A stretch of DNA of 64,000 nt. Source: Polycladidibacter hongkongensis. Its GTDB lineage: Bacteria; Pseudomonadota; Alphaproteobacteria; Rhizobiales; Stappiaceae. Of the stretch, positions 1 through 9,362 are shown piece after piece. The translations under genes and the position numbers were made by a program. Under the pieces are notes generated by a model. The model saw nothing but the letters and a program-made list of their open reading frames with translations. It made no database searches and had not been told where the DNA came from. Positions within the stretch are counted from its first letter, which is position 1; each line of letters starts with the position of its first letter. The stretch covers positions 434,001-498,000 of the forward strand of contig NZ_LLWC01000022.1 in NCBI RefSeq assembly GCF_001561995.1, written 5' to 3'.

Positions 1-857
1 TTTGTGGCCACAGCAATCGCGCCAATCATGCCGCCCATGGCAAGCGACCCGGTATCCCCCATGAAGATCGCAGCTGGCGGCGCATTAAACCATAAAAACC
101 CAAGCCCCGCGCCAATCACCGCCCCGCAGATCACAGCCAGCTCGCCCGTGCCCGGCACATGATGGATTTGCAAGTAATTGGCAAAAACCGCGTTACCAGT
201 CAGATAGGCAATCAGCGCAAACGACGCTGCTGCAATCATGACGGGCACAATCGCCAGTCCATCCAGCCCGTCTGTCAGGTTCACCGCATTGCCCGCACCC
301 ACCACGACAAAAGCCGCAAACGGTACGAAGAACAGACCCAGATTAATGGTCAATTCCTTGAAAAACGGAAAGCCAATGGAGGTAGAAAACGGCTCGGTAT
401 CCAGCAGCGTCACCGCAAAAGCGGCCGATCCGGCAATCAAAAACTCAAGCCCAAGCCTTGCTTTGCCCCCAAAGCCCTTGTGCGAGGATTTGCTCACCTT
501 CAGATAGTCATCATAAAACCCGATCAACCCGAAGCCGAGCGTAACCCCGACAACAATCCAGACATACGGGTTGGAAAGATCCGCCCATAGCAGCGTCGCA
601 ACCAGCATACCGGAAAGGATCATCAGCCCGCCCATTGTCGGCGTGCCTTTTTTAGTCAGCAAATGGCTCTGCGGTCCGTCTTCACGGATCGGCTGTCCAT
701 GCCCTTGGCGCAGGCGCAGCGCGGCGATAATGCGCGGACCAAACAAAAACACAAACAAAAGTGCCGTCATAATCGCCCCGCCCGTGCGGAAGGTGATGTA
801 TTTAAACACGTTCAACGCGGAAATGTGATTGGCCAATTCCCCAAGAAAATACAGCAT
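1..857 (-). CDS. mraY: Phospho-N-acetylmuramoyl-pentapeptide transferase MraY (3' end beyond window)
   Basis: Partial gene: 285 codons are visible from the ATG at 857 and the C-terminus lies off the left edge. MraY is the membrane enzyme that moves phospho-MurNAc-pentapeptide onto undecaprenyl phosphate to give lipid I. Seen here: several hydrophobic segments, a KKGTPTMGG motif near the first cytoplasmic loop, the hallmark [13 protein letters not shown] aspartate-rich motif and FMGDTGS. The start is 9 bases after the murE/murF stop, so it is the next gene of the same minus-strand dcw operon. Confidence 0.95.
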   Translation of the reverse strand, partial: MLYFLGELANHISALNVFKYITFRTGGAIMTALLFVFLFGPRIIAALRLRQGHGQPIREDGPQSHLLTKKGTPTMGGLMILSGMLVATLLWADLSNPYVWIVVGVTLGFGLIGFYDDYLKVSKSSHKGFGGKARLGLEFLIAGSAAFAVTLLDTEPFSTSIGFPFFKELTINLGLFFVPFAAFVVVGAGNAVNLTDGLDGLAIVPVMIAAASFALIAYLTGNAVFANYLQIHHVPGTGELAVICGAVIGAGLGFLWFNAPPAAIFMGDTGSLAMGGMIGAIAVAT

Positions 858-866
858 GATCTACCT

Positions 867-3800
867 TCAGGCCTCGTTCTGCTCTACCACCGCGGAATAC
901 TTCTTGCGCAGCGCCTCCACAAGGGGTGCCATCCGCGTTCCCAGCGAGCCTTTAATCATAATTACGTCACCCGCACGCACGTCTTTCACAAGCCGCTTTT
1001 TCAATCCGCGCGAATCATCTGAATTGGCACCCTTTTTGCCCTCTGGCAAGGCGTCCCACAGCTCTTGCATCAGGGTACCCACACAATAAACAAGATCAAT
1101 GTCATTTGCGCGCACACAGCGGGACAGATTTCGGTGGTGCTTTGCCGCATCTACACCCATTTCGCGCATATCGCCAAGCACAGCGATACGCCGCCCGCCC
1201 TCGGTAACCGGCATGGTGCCAAGCAGCTTCAGCGCCGCTTCCATGCTTGCCGGATTGGCATTATAGCTCTCGTCCAGCAACAGAGCCGCACCGCCGCCGA
1301 TCTCCAAAGGCACCTGTTCGCCGCGGCCTTTGGGCGCCTGCATATCAGCAAGTGCCAAACCGGCCAGCGCCAGATCAGCACCCAACGCTACAACTCCTGC
1401 AAGCACCGCAAGCGAATTAATCACATGATGCTCACCCGGCGCGCCGATCTTGTAGGTAATCTCCTGCCCCAATATCGAGGCGGTCAAGCAGCTGCAATCG
1501 GCATTCAGCGCTAGCTGGGTAACAGTGGCATCGGCTCCCGGCTTCAGCCCAAAACTGTGAATGGTCTGCACGCCTGCCACCACAGCCAGATAGCGCAAAA
1601 GATCATGCTGCCGGTTGTCCCGATTGAGGATCACGCTGCCCCCCGGCTCCAATCCGGCAAATATCTCTGCCTTGGCCTTGGCAACATCCTCCAAGAGCTC
1701 GAAAAATTCCATATGCACGGGCTCGACAGTGGTAACAATCGCCACATGAGGACGCACCATCTTCACCAGCGGCGTGATCTCGCCAGCATGGTTCATACCG
1801 ATTTCAAAAATGCCGAATTCGGTATCCCGTGGCATCCGCGCCAATGTCAGCGGCACGCCCCAGTGATTGTTAAAGGAAGCCACCGGTGCATGCGTCTTGC
1901 CAGCAGCCTCTAGGCAAAGTCGTAGCGCTTCTTTGCTGCCGGTTTTGCCCACAGATCCGGTCACCGCGATCACCCGGCCCTGCATGCGCGCCCGCGCACG
2001 CTGGCCAAGCCGTTCCATGGCGTGCAGCACATCGCGCACCACCACATAACGCCCCCCCTCGGGAAGATCCTCCAGTTTTTCTTGCGCCACAACGGCAATT
2101 GAAGCCCCGGCTTCCATAGCCTTTTCCAAAAAGGAGTGCCCATCATGCGCTTCACCAGCAATGGCAAAAAAAGCATCACCAACGCATAGGCTACGGCTAT
2201 CGATTGAGATTCCGGTTATTTCTGCATTCGGTTCGCCAAGCACGTCACCGCCCACAGCGTCAAGGAACTCCGGCAAGGTCCAAAGCGGTGCCTCTTCAGC
2301 GTTCATCCCCTCCGGCAACTCAACAACCCGCAGCGGATCAAAGGCAGGCAGGCTCTCTTCCTCAACTGCATCAGCTGCAAGATCGCCAAGAGTTTCACCT
2401 GTTATGTCTGCTTCCTCTGCCATCTCGGCGGCGGGCAATTCAGGCTTTTCAGCTGTATCCAGCGGCTCTGACGAACCCTCCTCAAGGCCTGCCGCGCCGA
2501 GTTCTGCATCCGCGTCCAATGTCACCGTCTCAGGCACAACCTCGGGCTCTGTTTCCAGTTCCTCAGCACCCTCCACCAGCACTCCATCACTCAGCAGCTC
2601 GGCTTCAAGCGCTTGGTCCAGATCAATCTCCAGCGAAGCTTCAAACCCTTGCGCAGCTTCCTCGCCAAACTCTTCCGCGCTAGCCAAGGCGGCAGCGATC
2701 GCTTCATGGTCGGAAAACGGCAGCACCTCATCGCCAACGATCTGGCCTGTTTCATGCCCCTTGCCCGCAACACACAGCACATCCCCCTCGCCCAGCAGAT
2801 TTACCGCTGTGGCAATGGCTTCACCGCGATCCCCGATTTCAATCGCCTCAGGTACAGCCGCCAATATCTCTTGCCGTATGGCAGCCGGGTCTTCACTGCG
2901 CGGATTGTCATCAGTAACAATCGTAAGATCCGCGAGCCGACCGGAAATTTCGCCCATTATCGCCCGCTTGCCTGTATCCCGGTCTCCGCCACACCCAAAC
3001 ACGCAAATCAAACGCCCACGCGCAAAGGGCCGCAAGGCCACCAGCACATGCTCCAGTGCATCCGGCTTGTGCGCATAATCTATGAACACCTGCGCGCCAG
3101 CGGCGGTTGTGCCCACATGCTCCAAGCGCCCGCTGGCCCCCTTAAGATGCTCAAGCGCAGCAATAGCAACTTCGGGATCAACACCGGCACAAATCGCCAT
3201 ACCTGCCGCCAGCAATGCGTTCGACGCCTGAAACGTCCCGGCCAGTGGCAGCAACACTTCAAACGGCTCCCCAAGCAGCTCCAGATGCAACCGCTGCCCA
3301 TAGCCCTCGGGCACAGCATCAAGCAAGCGCAGCTCTTCGCCGCCAACACCGGTGGTAAAAACAAACAACCCGCGCGCCTGCACCACCTCCAGCACCGCCT
3401 CGGCATAAGGGCTTGCTGGATCAACCACAACAGAACCTTCATCCGGCAACACTTTGCTAAACAGGCGCAGCTTGGCCGCCAGATAGTCTTCAATAGTGGG
3501 GTGGTAATCCATATGGTCGCGGCCAAGGTTGGTAAACCCGGCAACCTGCAACTGCACCCCGTCAAGCCGGTATTGATCAAGCCCGTGGCTGGATGCTTCC
3601 AGACACACATGGCTGACCCCCTCATCGGCTAGCCTGCTTAAATCCGCATGCAACGACACCGGATCCGGTGTCGTCAGCCCACCATAGCTTTTCCCGCTAG
3701 AGGTCACCGTGCCAATCGTACCCATCGAGGCGCTGCTCAGCCCGGCAAACTCGAAAATCTCGCGCACAAACACCGCAACCGATGTTTTGCCGTTGGTGCC

Positions 3801-4133
3801 GGTGACGGCACAGGCGATTTCCGGTTGCGCCCCGTAAAAGCGGGCAGACATAAGCGCCAGCGCCAACCGCGCATTGGGCACTTCAATCAACTCGGCCCCT
3901 GCCGCATCTTCCCGCACGCGCTCGTCAACGCGCCCTTCACCAACAACAACAGCGACAGCGCCTTGTTCAACGGCAGCGGCAATAAATTGCGCGCCATCGG
4001 CCTTCACACCATCAAGGGCCACAAATACAAATTGGGGCTCAACCGCACGACTATCAGCGGTGAGCCCGACAACCTCAGCATCCTGCGCCAATGGCTTTAG
4101 GTGCAACGGGGCGATAAGATCACTAAGCAACAT
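867..4133 (-). CDS. Fused MurE-MurF peptidoglycan ligase
   Basis: One uninterrupted 1088-residue frame joins two Mur ligases. Residues 1-485 are MurE (adds meso-diaminopimelate to UDP-MurNAc-dipeptide): P-loop TGTNGKTS at 111-118, the DAP-specificity motif DNPR at 409-412 and AGKGHE at 456-461. Residues about 615-1088 are MurF (adds D-Ala-D-Ala): P-loop VTGSVGKTGSK at 724-734 and an ESYNANP motif. Residues about 486-612 form a Glu/Asp/Ala-rich linker without a recognised fold. Most alphaproteobacteria have separate murE and murF genes; fusions are known in Bordetella (from memory). It lies between ftsI and mraY in the dcw operon. Confidence 0.95.
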   Translation of the reverse strand: MLLSDLIAPLHLKPLAQDAEVVGLTADSRAVEPQFVFVALDGVKADGAQFIAAAVEQGAVAVVVGEGRVDERVREDAAGAELIEVPNARLALALMSARFYGAQPEIACAVTGTNGKTSVAVFVREIFEFAGLSSASMGTIGTVTSSGKSYGGLTTPDPVSLHADLSRLADEGVSHVCLEASSHGLDQYRLDGVQLQVAGFTNLGRDHMDYHPTIEDYLAAKLRLFSKVLPDEGSVVVDPASPYAEAVLEVVQARGLFVFTTGVGGEELRLLDAVPEGYGQRLHLELLGEPFEVLLPLAGTFQASNALLAAGMAICAGVDPEVAIAALEHLKGASGRLEHVGTTAAGAQVFIDYAHKPDALEHVLVALRPFARGRLICVFGCGGDRDTGKRAIMGEISGRLADLTIVTDDNPRSEDPAAIRQEILAAVPEAIEIGDRGEAIATAVNLLGEGDVLCVAGKGHETGQIVGDEVLPFSDHEAIAAALASAEEFGEEAAQGFEASLEIDLDQALEAELLSDGVLVEGAEELETEPEVVPETVTLDADAELGAAGLEEGSSEPLDTAEKPELPAAEMAEEADITGETLGDLAADAVEEESLPAFDPLRVVELPEGMNAEEAPLWTLPEFLDAVGGDVLGEPNAEITGISIDSRSLCVGDAFFAIAGEAHDGHSFLEKAMEAGASIAVVAQEKLEDLPEGGRYVVVRDVLHAMERLGQRARARMQGRVIAVTGSVGKTGSKEALRLCLEAAGKTHAPVASFNNHWGVPLTLARMPRDTEFGIFEIGMNHAGEITPLVKMVRPHVAIVTTVEPVHMEFFELLEDVAKAKAEIFAGLEPGGSVILNRDNRQHDLLRYLAVVAGVQTIHSFGLKPGADATVTQLALNADCSCLTASILGQEITYKIGAPGEHHVINSLAVLAGVVALGADLALAGLALADMQAPKGRGEQVPLEIGGGAALLLDESYNANPASMEAALKLLGTMPVTEGGRRIAVLGDMREMGVDAAKHHRNLSRCVRANDIDLVYCVGTLMQELWDALPEGKKGANSDDSRGLKKRLVKDVRAGDVIMIKGSLGTRMAPLVEALRKKYSAVVEQNEA

Positions 4134-4213
4134 GATGTAGATATTTCCGGCCTATGAGTCCTGATTATGGCAAAGAAGCAAAAAACTCCCGATCCCGGCA
4201 AACTATCCAATAA

Positions 4214-5920
4214 TTATTGGTAGGACACTGGAATAGTTTCCGCATCCTCAGAAAAGTCTGGCACAACACCCAGCATCGGCGCAATCCGCCGGACCACATT
4301 GGCAGTTGTTGGCACCGCATTCCAGCCAGCAGTGGCATACTTCTGCCCCTCCAGCGGTTTGGGCTCGTCCAGCATGATCAGCAATTCATACTCCGGCTTA
4401 TCCATTGGGAAACTGGAGAGAAACGACGTGCGATAAAGCCCCTCCACATAGGCGCCATCCACCACCTTCTGCGCAGTGCCGGTTTTACCACCCACATCAT
4501 AACCCGGCACAGCAGCGCGTTTACCCGAGCCTTTCAGCACATTCAGCCGGTTGAGATAACGCACCTGCTCGCTCACCTGTGCGCTCATAATCCGCTTACT
4601 GACTTTTTCAGCCTCTCCGGCACTGCGCGGTAAAAAGGTTGGCGGAATAAACTTGCCACCGTTTACCATGGCCGCCCCTGCCACAGCCATCTGTAGCGGA
4701 CTTACGGAAAGGCCATGCCCGTACGAGATTGTCATTGCGGCCAACTCGTTCCACTTGGGCGGCAACAATGGGCGCGCCTCCTCCGGCAATTCGGTGTTCA
4801 GGCGCGTCGTCAGGCCAAGCGATGCCAAAAAGCGTTGCTGCTCTTGCACGCCCGCAGCCAACATCATTTTCGCGGTACCAATGTTAGAGGAGTAGATAAA
4901 AATCTCCGGCACGCTCAGCACACGCTTTTTGCCGTGAAAGTCGTTGATCGTCCGCCCTGCCACGCGAATGGGCTTGGTCGCGTCATAACTGTCACCCATA
5001 TGTGCAGCACCGCTATTCAGCGCCATCGCCACCGTCAAGCCCTTGAACACCGAGCCCATCTCATAGACCCCGGCAGTGGCGCGGTTCAAACGGTCTTTTT
5101 CCAGTGCTTGCGCCCGGTCATTGGGATCAAAATCCGGCAGTGATGTCATGGCGATCACCTCGCCCGTATCCGCTTTCAGCACCACCCCGACAGCGGCAAT
5201 GCTCTGATACCGCTCCATCGCCTGTTGCAATTCATCGCGCAAGGCGTGCTGAACTCTGGAATCAACAGATAGCCGCACCGGCTCCATCTGCATGTCGTTG
5301 CTGGCAAAGCCAAGCTCGCGCAGCTCGCCAAGATAGGCCTTGTCGATATAGCGCTCCATTCCCGCAATACCGTCATTATCGATGTTCACGGTGCCAAGAA
5401 TATGCCCCGCCAGACTGCCTCCGGGGTAAAACCGCCGTGTTTCATCGCGAAAGCCAATGCCCGGCAAGCCCAAGCGATGAATGGCCTCGCGCTGCGCCAT
5501 CGTCAATTCCCGCTTAAGCCAGATAAAACCCGCCTTACTCTTCAGTCGCTTGCGAACGTTAGGTGTATCCAGCTCCGGCAACACCGAAATCAACCCGTCA
5601 TAGACTTCATCAGCATCCGGTATTTTGATAGGTTCGGCATACAGTGAAGCGCTCTTGATATCCGTCGCCAGTATTTCGCCATTTCGATCCAGAATATCCG
5701 GACGTGAGGTTTGCTGCTTCTGCTGCGCGCTCACATACCGGCTCGGCCCATCCTCGCCCTGCAATCCCAAAGACACCAAGCGCCCGGCGATGGCCGCATA
5801 CGCAAGAAAGAAAGTTAACATCGCCATATAGATACGCGATTTGGGCAAGCTACGCGGCGCACTGTGGCGGCGGGCAAATCCGTCATTTCTCGGCATTTTC
5901 AGGAAAGAGCTGTCAGACAT
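4214..5920 (-). CDS. ftsI: Peptidoglycan D,D-transpeptidase FtsI (PBP3)
   Basis: 568-residue class B penicillin-binding protein that cross-links septal peptidoglycan. A basic cytoplasmic tail precedes one membrane segment (about 30-52). The transpeptidase domain carries all three motifs: SVFK with the acylated serine at 290, SSN at 344-346 and KTGT at 479-482. It starts 6 bases after the ftsL stop. The 80-base gap to murE/murF shows no terminator, so co-transcription is likely. Confidence 0.95.
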   Translation of the reverse strand: MSDSSFLKMPRNDGFARRHSAPRSLPKSRIYMAMLTFFLAYAAIAGRLVSLGLQGEDGPSRYVSAQQKQQTSRPDILDRNGEILATDIKSASLYAEPIKIPDADEVYDGLISVLPELDTPNVRKRLKSKAGFIWLKRELTMAQREAIHRLGLPGIGFRDETRRFYPGGSLAGHILGTVNIDNDGIAGMERYIDKAYLGELRELGFASNDMQMEPVRLSVDSRVQHALRDELQQAMERYQSIAAVGVVLKADTGEVIAMTSLPDFDPNDRAQALEKDRLNRATAGVYEMGSVFKGLTVAMALNSGAAHMGDSYDATKPIRVAGRTINDFHGKKRVLSVPEIFIYSSNIGTAKMMLAAGVQEQQRFLASLGLTTRLNTELPEEARPLLPPKWNELAAMTISYGHGLSVSPLQMAVAGAAMVNGGKFIPPTFLPRSAGEAEKVSKRIMSAQVSEQVRYLNRLNVLKGSGKRAAVPGYDVGGKTGTAQKVVDGAYVEGLYRTSFLSSFPMDKPEYELLIMLDEPKPLEGQKYATAGWNAVPTTANVVRRIAPMLGVVPDFSEDAETIPVSYQ

Positions 5921-5926
5921 ACACGC

Positions 5927-6280
5927 CTACTCCACCACCGGCAGCTGGCCAGCATAGCCGCCCATGGCCCGCGCCGACGCTGGCTCCATCTGCACCGGCC
6001 GCACTGGCAACGCATCAAGCGTGGTAATCTGCTGGCCCTCCATAGGCTCCAGCTGCAAGTAGGTGTTGTAGCGTTCAACAATGCCTTGCAACCGCTGCGG
6101 CTGGTTCAACGCACTCCACTTCGCCGTATAAAAACGGATATCTTCGCGCTCCTGCTCGATTTCCATCTGCAGGCTCTCCGCATATTCTGCCAGCTGCTCG
6201 CTTTCCATTTTGATATCGTAAACCACGAAGGCGACACCAAGCACAATAGCCAGCATAAACAGGTTGAAGTAACGCATCAC
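5927..6280 (-). CDS. ftsL: Cell division protein FtsL-like
   Basis: 117 residues with a short N-terminus, one membrane segment at about 5-21 and a heptad-rich coiled-coil region at about 25-50, the bitopic layout of FtsL, which recruits FtsW/FtsI through FtsQLB. Sequence conservation in the family is low, so the call rests on topology and on position between rsmH (stop at 6281, directly adjacent) and ftsI. The Pro-rich C-terminal tail is longer than in enterobacterial FtsL. Confidence 0.85.
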   Translation of the reverse strand: MMRYFNLFMLAIVLGVAFVVYDIKMESEQLAEYAESLQMEIEQEREDIRFYTAKWSALNQPQRLQGIVERYNTYLQLEPMEGQQITTLDALPVRPVQMEPASARAMGGYAGQLPVVE

Positions 6281-7318
6281 TTACCCCCCTAGCCCTTGGA
6301 ACCGCGCCAGATGCGGCACGCCGATCCCGTATATATCCAAGTCACGCGCTGCGGCTGTGGTGCGCTTGCCTGCCCGCAAGCGGGCACTGCGTGCCCGGGG
6401 GTTTTGCGCAACCTCCTCATCGCTGGCATCCTGATTGCCTTTGACCACGTACTCAAAAGTGGCAGGTGGCACATCCTGCTCCGGCATATGCCGCGAGCCG
6501 CCGCCGCGCGTCTTGCAGCGATCGGCAAGAAACCGCTTCACCAATCTGTCTTCCAGCGAATGGAATGTCACCACCACCAACCGCCCGCCAGGCTTCAAAA
6601 TCCGCTCCGCAGCAGCCAACGCATTCGCCGCCTGATGCAGCTCGCTGTTTACATAAATCCGCAAAGCTTGGAAGGTGCGTGTTGCGGGATGAATACTCGC
6701 CTTTTTCGGATTGCGCCGCACCACACTTTCCACCACTTTGGCCAGCTCAAGTGTGGTCTCGAACGGCTTTAACTCCCGCGCTTGGCATATGGCATGCGAA
6801 ACAGACGAAGCGCGTTTTTCTTCTCCCAGAAGGCCGATGATGCGGGTCAGGTCTTTGCGATCGATAGTGTTGACCACATCCGCAGCGCTTGGTCCCGCCT
6901 GCGCCATGCGCATGTCCAGTGGCCCGTCAAAGCGGAAAGAAAAACCGCGCGCCGCTTGGTCCAGCTGCATGGAGGAAACGCCAAGGTCAAAAACCACACC
7001 GTCGACTTGCTCGTGACCACATGCACGGGCATGTGCCTCCAGATCTTCAAATGCGCCATGCATAAGGTGCAACTGCCCTTTGGCCGCCGCAACCAGCTTT
7101 TGCCCATCGCGGATCGCATCCGGATCACGGTCAATACCAATGACCTGCGCCCCTTGACGTAAAAACGCCGAACTGTAGCCGCCCGCACCAAAAGTTCCGT
7201 CAATAATGACAGATCCGGGCTTGGCATCCATCGCCGCCTGCACACGCTCCAGCAACACTGGAATATGGCGATCAAGGTCACCGGTAACACCCGGCCCTAA
7301 TTTGTTATCGCCGCCCAT
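6281..7318 (-). CDS. rsmH: 16S rRNA (cytosine-1402-N4)-methyltransferase RsmH (MraW)
   Basis: 345 residues, normal family length. SAM-binding segment DGTFGAGGYS at 40-49, DLGVSSMQLD at 111-120 and the family signature HSLEDR at 253-258. It methylates C1402 in the ribosomal decoding centre. Its ATG overlaps the mraZ stop as TAATG at 7316-7320, indicating coupled translation. Confidence 0.95.
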   Translation of the reverse strand: MGGDNKLGPGVTGDLDRHIPVLLERVQAAMDAKPGSVIIDGTFGAGGYSSAFLRQGAQVIGIDRDPDAIRDGQKLVAAAKGQLHLMHGAFEDLEAHARACGHEQVDGVVFDLGVSSMQLDQAARGFSFRFDGPLDMRMAQAGPSAADVVNTIDRKDLTRIIGLLGEEKRASSVSHAICQARELKPFETTLELAKVVESVVRRNPKKASIHPATRTFQALRIYVNSELHQAANALAAAERILKPGGRLVVVTFHSLEDRLVKRFLADRCKTRGGGSRHMPEQDVPPATFEYVVKGNQDASDEEVAQNPRARSARLRAGKRTTAAARDLDIYGIGVPHLARFQGLGG

Positions 7319-7788
7319 TAGGTTTCTCCAGTTTCACTGCGCAAGGCCCCACCACCGCCAGAAAGCACCGCCAAGGCGCGCTGCATCGCGTCCTTTCGAT
7401 GGACTTCAAAGCGTGCCGGTGCCCAAATTTGAAATTTATAGCCCTGCCCGACAAACACCACCTGATCACTGATCCCGGCATGTTGGCGCACCATATCCGA
7501 CAGCTGGATGCGCCCGTCACGATCTATCTTCAAGGTTTCGCTTGCGCCATATAGCGCGGTAGACAAGGCATCATGTTCGGCAGAAAGCGGTGCAAATGCG
7601 CTAAGACGCAGTTCAATTTCGCTCACAAGCCCGTGCCCGCCCGCATCGACCGCTGCCTGAAAGGGAGAGGGAAAGCAGTAAAGCCCGTCATAGCCATCGC
7701 TCGCCAACACCGCGCGGAAAGACGCAGGGACAGAAACACGTCCCTTGGCATCCACCCGATTGGTGAAGTGCGAAACAAACCCAGCCAT
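7318..7788 (-). CDS. mraZ: Transcriptional regulator MraZ
   Basis: 156 residues with two AbrB-like swapped-hairpin repeats: DAKGRVSVPASFR in the N-terminal half and DGRIQLSDMVRQ in the C-terminal half. MraZ forms ring oligomers and autoregulates the dcw operon by binding tandem TGGGN repeats; such repeats are visible upstream at 7930-7964. First gene of the operon. Confidence 0.95.
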   Translation of the reverse strand: MAGFVSHFTNRVDAKGRVSVPASFRAVLASDGYDGLYCFPSPFQAAVDAGGHGLVSEIELRLSAFAPLSAEHDALSTALYGASETLKIDRDGRIQLSDMVRQHAGISDQVVFVGQGYKFQIWAPARFEVHRKDAMQRALAVLSGGGGALRSETGET

Positions 7789-7929
7789 AAACCCCTCGTG
7801 TCATCCGCCAAATGCTTGCCGTCGTGGCACGCGCACAGGCCAGCATGCCGCCAAATCAGCCCTCCGCCGCATACGAAGGCCTGCTGCCTAACCCGATCAC
7901 CCGTTTTTTGGGAACGCGCCCAATAACCA

Positions 7930-7964
7930 CGGGCAACTTTGGGATAGCATGGGATACTATGGGC
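7930..7964. promoter_or_regulatory. MraZ-type operator, four 10-bp-phased repeats
   Basis: On the plus strand, CGGGC at 7930, TGGGA at 7940, TGGGA at 7950 and TGGGC at 7960 recur at exactly 10-bp intervals (5-bp boxes, 5-bp spacers). E. coli MraZ is known to bind three TGGGN boxes with 5-bp spacers. The site lies 142-176 bp upstream of mraZ. The fourth box is degenerate. Confidence 0.75.
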
Positions 7965-8151
7965 GTCAACGACACCAAATCCCAGTAACAACCGCCGCAA
8001 GACGCCGCATTTAATCGATTTTGAAGAAACATGGTTAAGGCAACGTTACCAACCGCATCGTTAAAACACTATATTTATCAAGGCTAAGAGGCTCACTCTG
8101 CGCCACAAGACCATACCCACCCAGCGACGCGCCCTCTTAACAACGGCACAG

Positions 8152-8180
8152 AAAAGGAGCGTCACCACCGGCAACGCTCC
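8152..8180 (-). terminator. Rho-independent terminator of the isomerase-like gene
   Basis: Read on the minus strand: a 7-bp stem GGAGCGT/ACGCTCC (arms 8174-8180 and 8156-8162) with an 11-base loop, followed by TTTTC. It lies about 60 bases past the stop at 8238. Confidence 0.6.
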
Positions 8181-8237
8181 CCGTTATTCCCTGAAATTTT
8201 AGATGCCCCAATTAAAAAGGGGTTGCCAAGCTATTGA

Positions 8238-9074
8238 CTAAACACAGAATCCTAGGCTGCTAAGATAATCCGCCCCTTTGCGCAGATTGGCCACATCAAC
8301 CACCTCCAGCAACAACCGCGGCGGTCGCTGCAAACGCCGCAGCGCAGCAAATACAGCATGCCACGGCACACTCCCCTCTCCCGGATGCCAGTGGCGATCT
8401 GCATAGCCATCAACATCCTGCAAATGCACATGTGCCAAATCATTCCCGGCCACATTGATAAAATAGTCAACCGGCGGCGCCCCGTGCGAAACATGCGCAT
8501 AATGTGCATGCCCTGTATCGATCGACAGTTTCAGCGCTCTGCTATCCGCCGCCTGCACCAACTGTCCGCGCCACGCCGGATCAATATCCTCGATATTCTC
8601 CAGAACAAGCTCGACACCCATATCTTCAGCGCGCGATATCGCTGCCTGCAAATTGTCTAGCACCACCTCCAGCTTGCGCCGCGTGGCACCCGGCCAATTG
8701 CCCAGATTGTTGTGATCCCAATAACTGTAGGGGCTATGCAACACCATTTGGCTGGCCCCGAATGCGGCACAAGCATCCAGCCCCTGTTGCAAACGCTTGC
8801 GCACCAACCCCTGAAACTCCCGGTCCTCAACACCAAGATCAATGCCGTAAAATGGCCCATGCAGCCCGACCTGCCCTTGAAACCCGTCAAGCAACTGCCG
8901 CGCCACACGCGCCCTGTCCGACCAGTCTTCGCTGATCAAATGCACATCGCAAAAGTCTTGAATTTCCAAGGGGCGGTCCCGCTCAAAAAGCCAGTCCCGA
9001 TGCGCAGCAATATCCTGTAGATTAAGCGCGGCGCCCACCACCAACTCTGCTTGCTTTGCCATGTCATTCCCCAA
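8238..9074 (-). CDS. Sugar phosphate isomerase/epimerase-like TIM-barrel protein
   Basis: 278 residues of the xylose-isomerase-like/AP endonuclease 2 barrel fold. Likely metal ligands are spread over the strands: LEN (about 157-159), DTGHAHYAH, HLQD, DRHWHPGEG and LLEV near the end. The substrate cannot be told from sequence. It is monocistronic, with a terminator downstream and the prophage left end about 100 bases upstream. Confidence 0.8.
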   Translation of the reverse strand: MGNDMAKQAELVVGAALNLQDIAAHRDWLFERDRPLEIQDFCDVHLISEDWSDRARVARQLLDGFQGQVGLHGPFYGIDLGVEDREFQGLVRKRLQQGLDACAAFGASQMVLHSPYSYWDHNNLGNWPGATRRKLEVVLDNLQAAISRAEDMGVELVLENIEDIDPAWRGQLVQAADSRALKLSIDTGHAHYAHVSHGAPPVDYFINVAGNDLAHVHLQDVDGYADRHWHPGEGSVPWHAVFAALRRLQRPPRLLLEVVDVANLRKGADYLSSLGFCV

Positions 9075-9175
9075 TGCTCTAAAAGCGAGCCGTCAACATG
9101 CTGCTGTATCTGCAATGCAAATAGCCCGCGCGCATGTCAAAGCGGTAACAGCTTCGGCGCAATCATGTGGAAGAC

Positions 9176-9212
9176 AGTAAAATTACCAGTCGGCCTGTAA
9201 GCCGGGTTCTGT
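9176..9212. repeat. attL: 37-bp prophage end repeat (remnant of rnpB 3' end)
   Basis: 37 bases identical to 51590-51626, from AGTAAAATTACCAG through GGGTTCTGT. The right copy is the 3' end of complete rnpB on the minus strand; here the rest of rnpB is absent. Identity ends abruptly on both sides, as expected for the core of a site-specific recombination. Confidence 0.9.
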
Positions 9213-9280
9213 TGAGTATGTAATGTATGATGTTGTATGATTTAATATATTGTTTTTTGATAGTGATTTAATTACATATT

Positions 9281-9310
9281 TGTAGGTCAATGTAGGTCAA
9301 TGTAGGCCAA
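9281..9310. repeat. Three tandem 10-bp repeats beside attL (possible integrase arm sites)
   Basis: TGTAGGTCAA, TGTAGGTCAA and TGTAGGCCAA are directly adjacent at 9281, 9291 and 9301, one helical turn apart and about 70 bp inside attL. This resembles arm-type binding sites of tyrosine integrases, although a regulatory site for the gene at 9363 is also possible. Confidence 0.5.
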
Positions 9311-9362
9311 ATTCGCGCCCATTATGCGCGCAATCCCGCCCAAACTCAAACGAGGTAGACAG

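Larger units (their letters stand above)
7789..8237. other. Intergenic region upstream of the dcw operon
   Basis: About 450 bases without a credible gene. It holds the MraZ boxes (7930-7964), an AT-rich stretch around 8030-8090 that may contain the dcw promoter (no confident -35/-10 pair found) and the terminator of the gene on the right at 8152-8180. Confidence 0.6.

Noticed and set aside
2161-3632. Two long plus-strand frames (305 and 339 codons) opposite the murE/murF gene
   Set aside because: They lie antisense to a strongly conserved gene, are low-complexity (Ser/Pro/Ala-rich or His/Gln/Arg-rich) and have no motifs or ribosome sites; codon bias of the real gene explains them.
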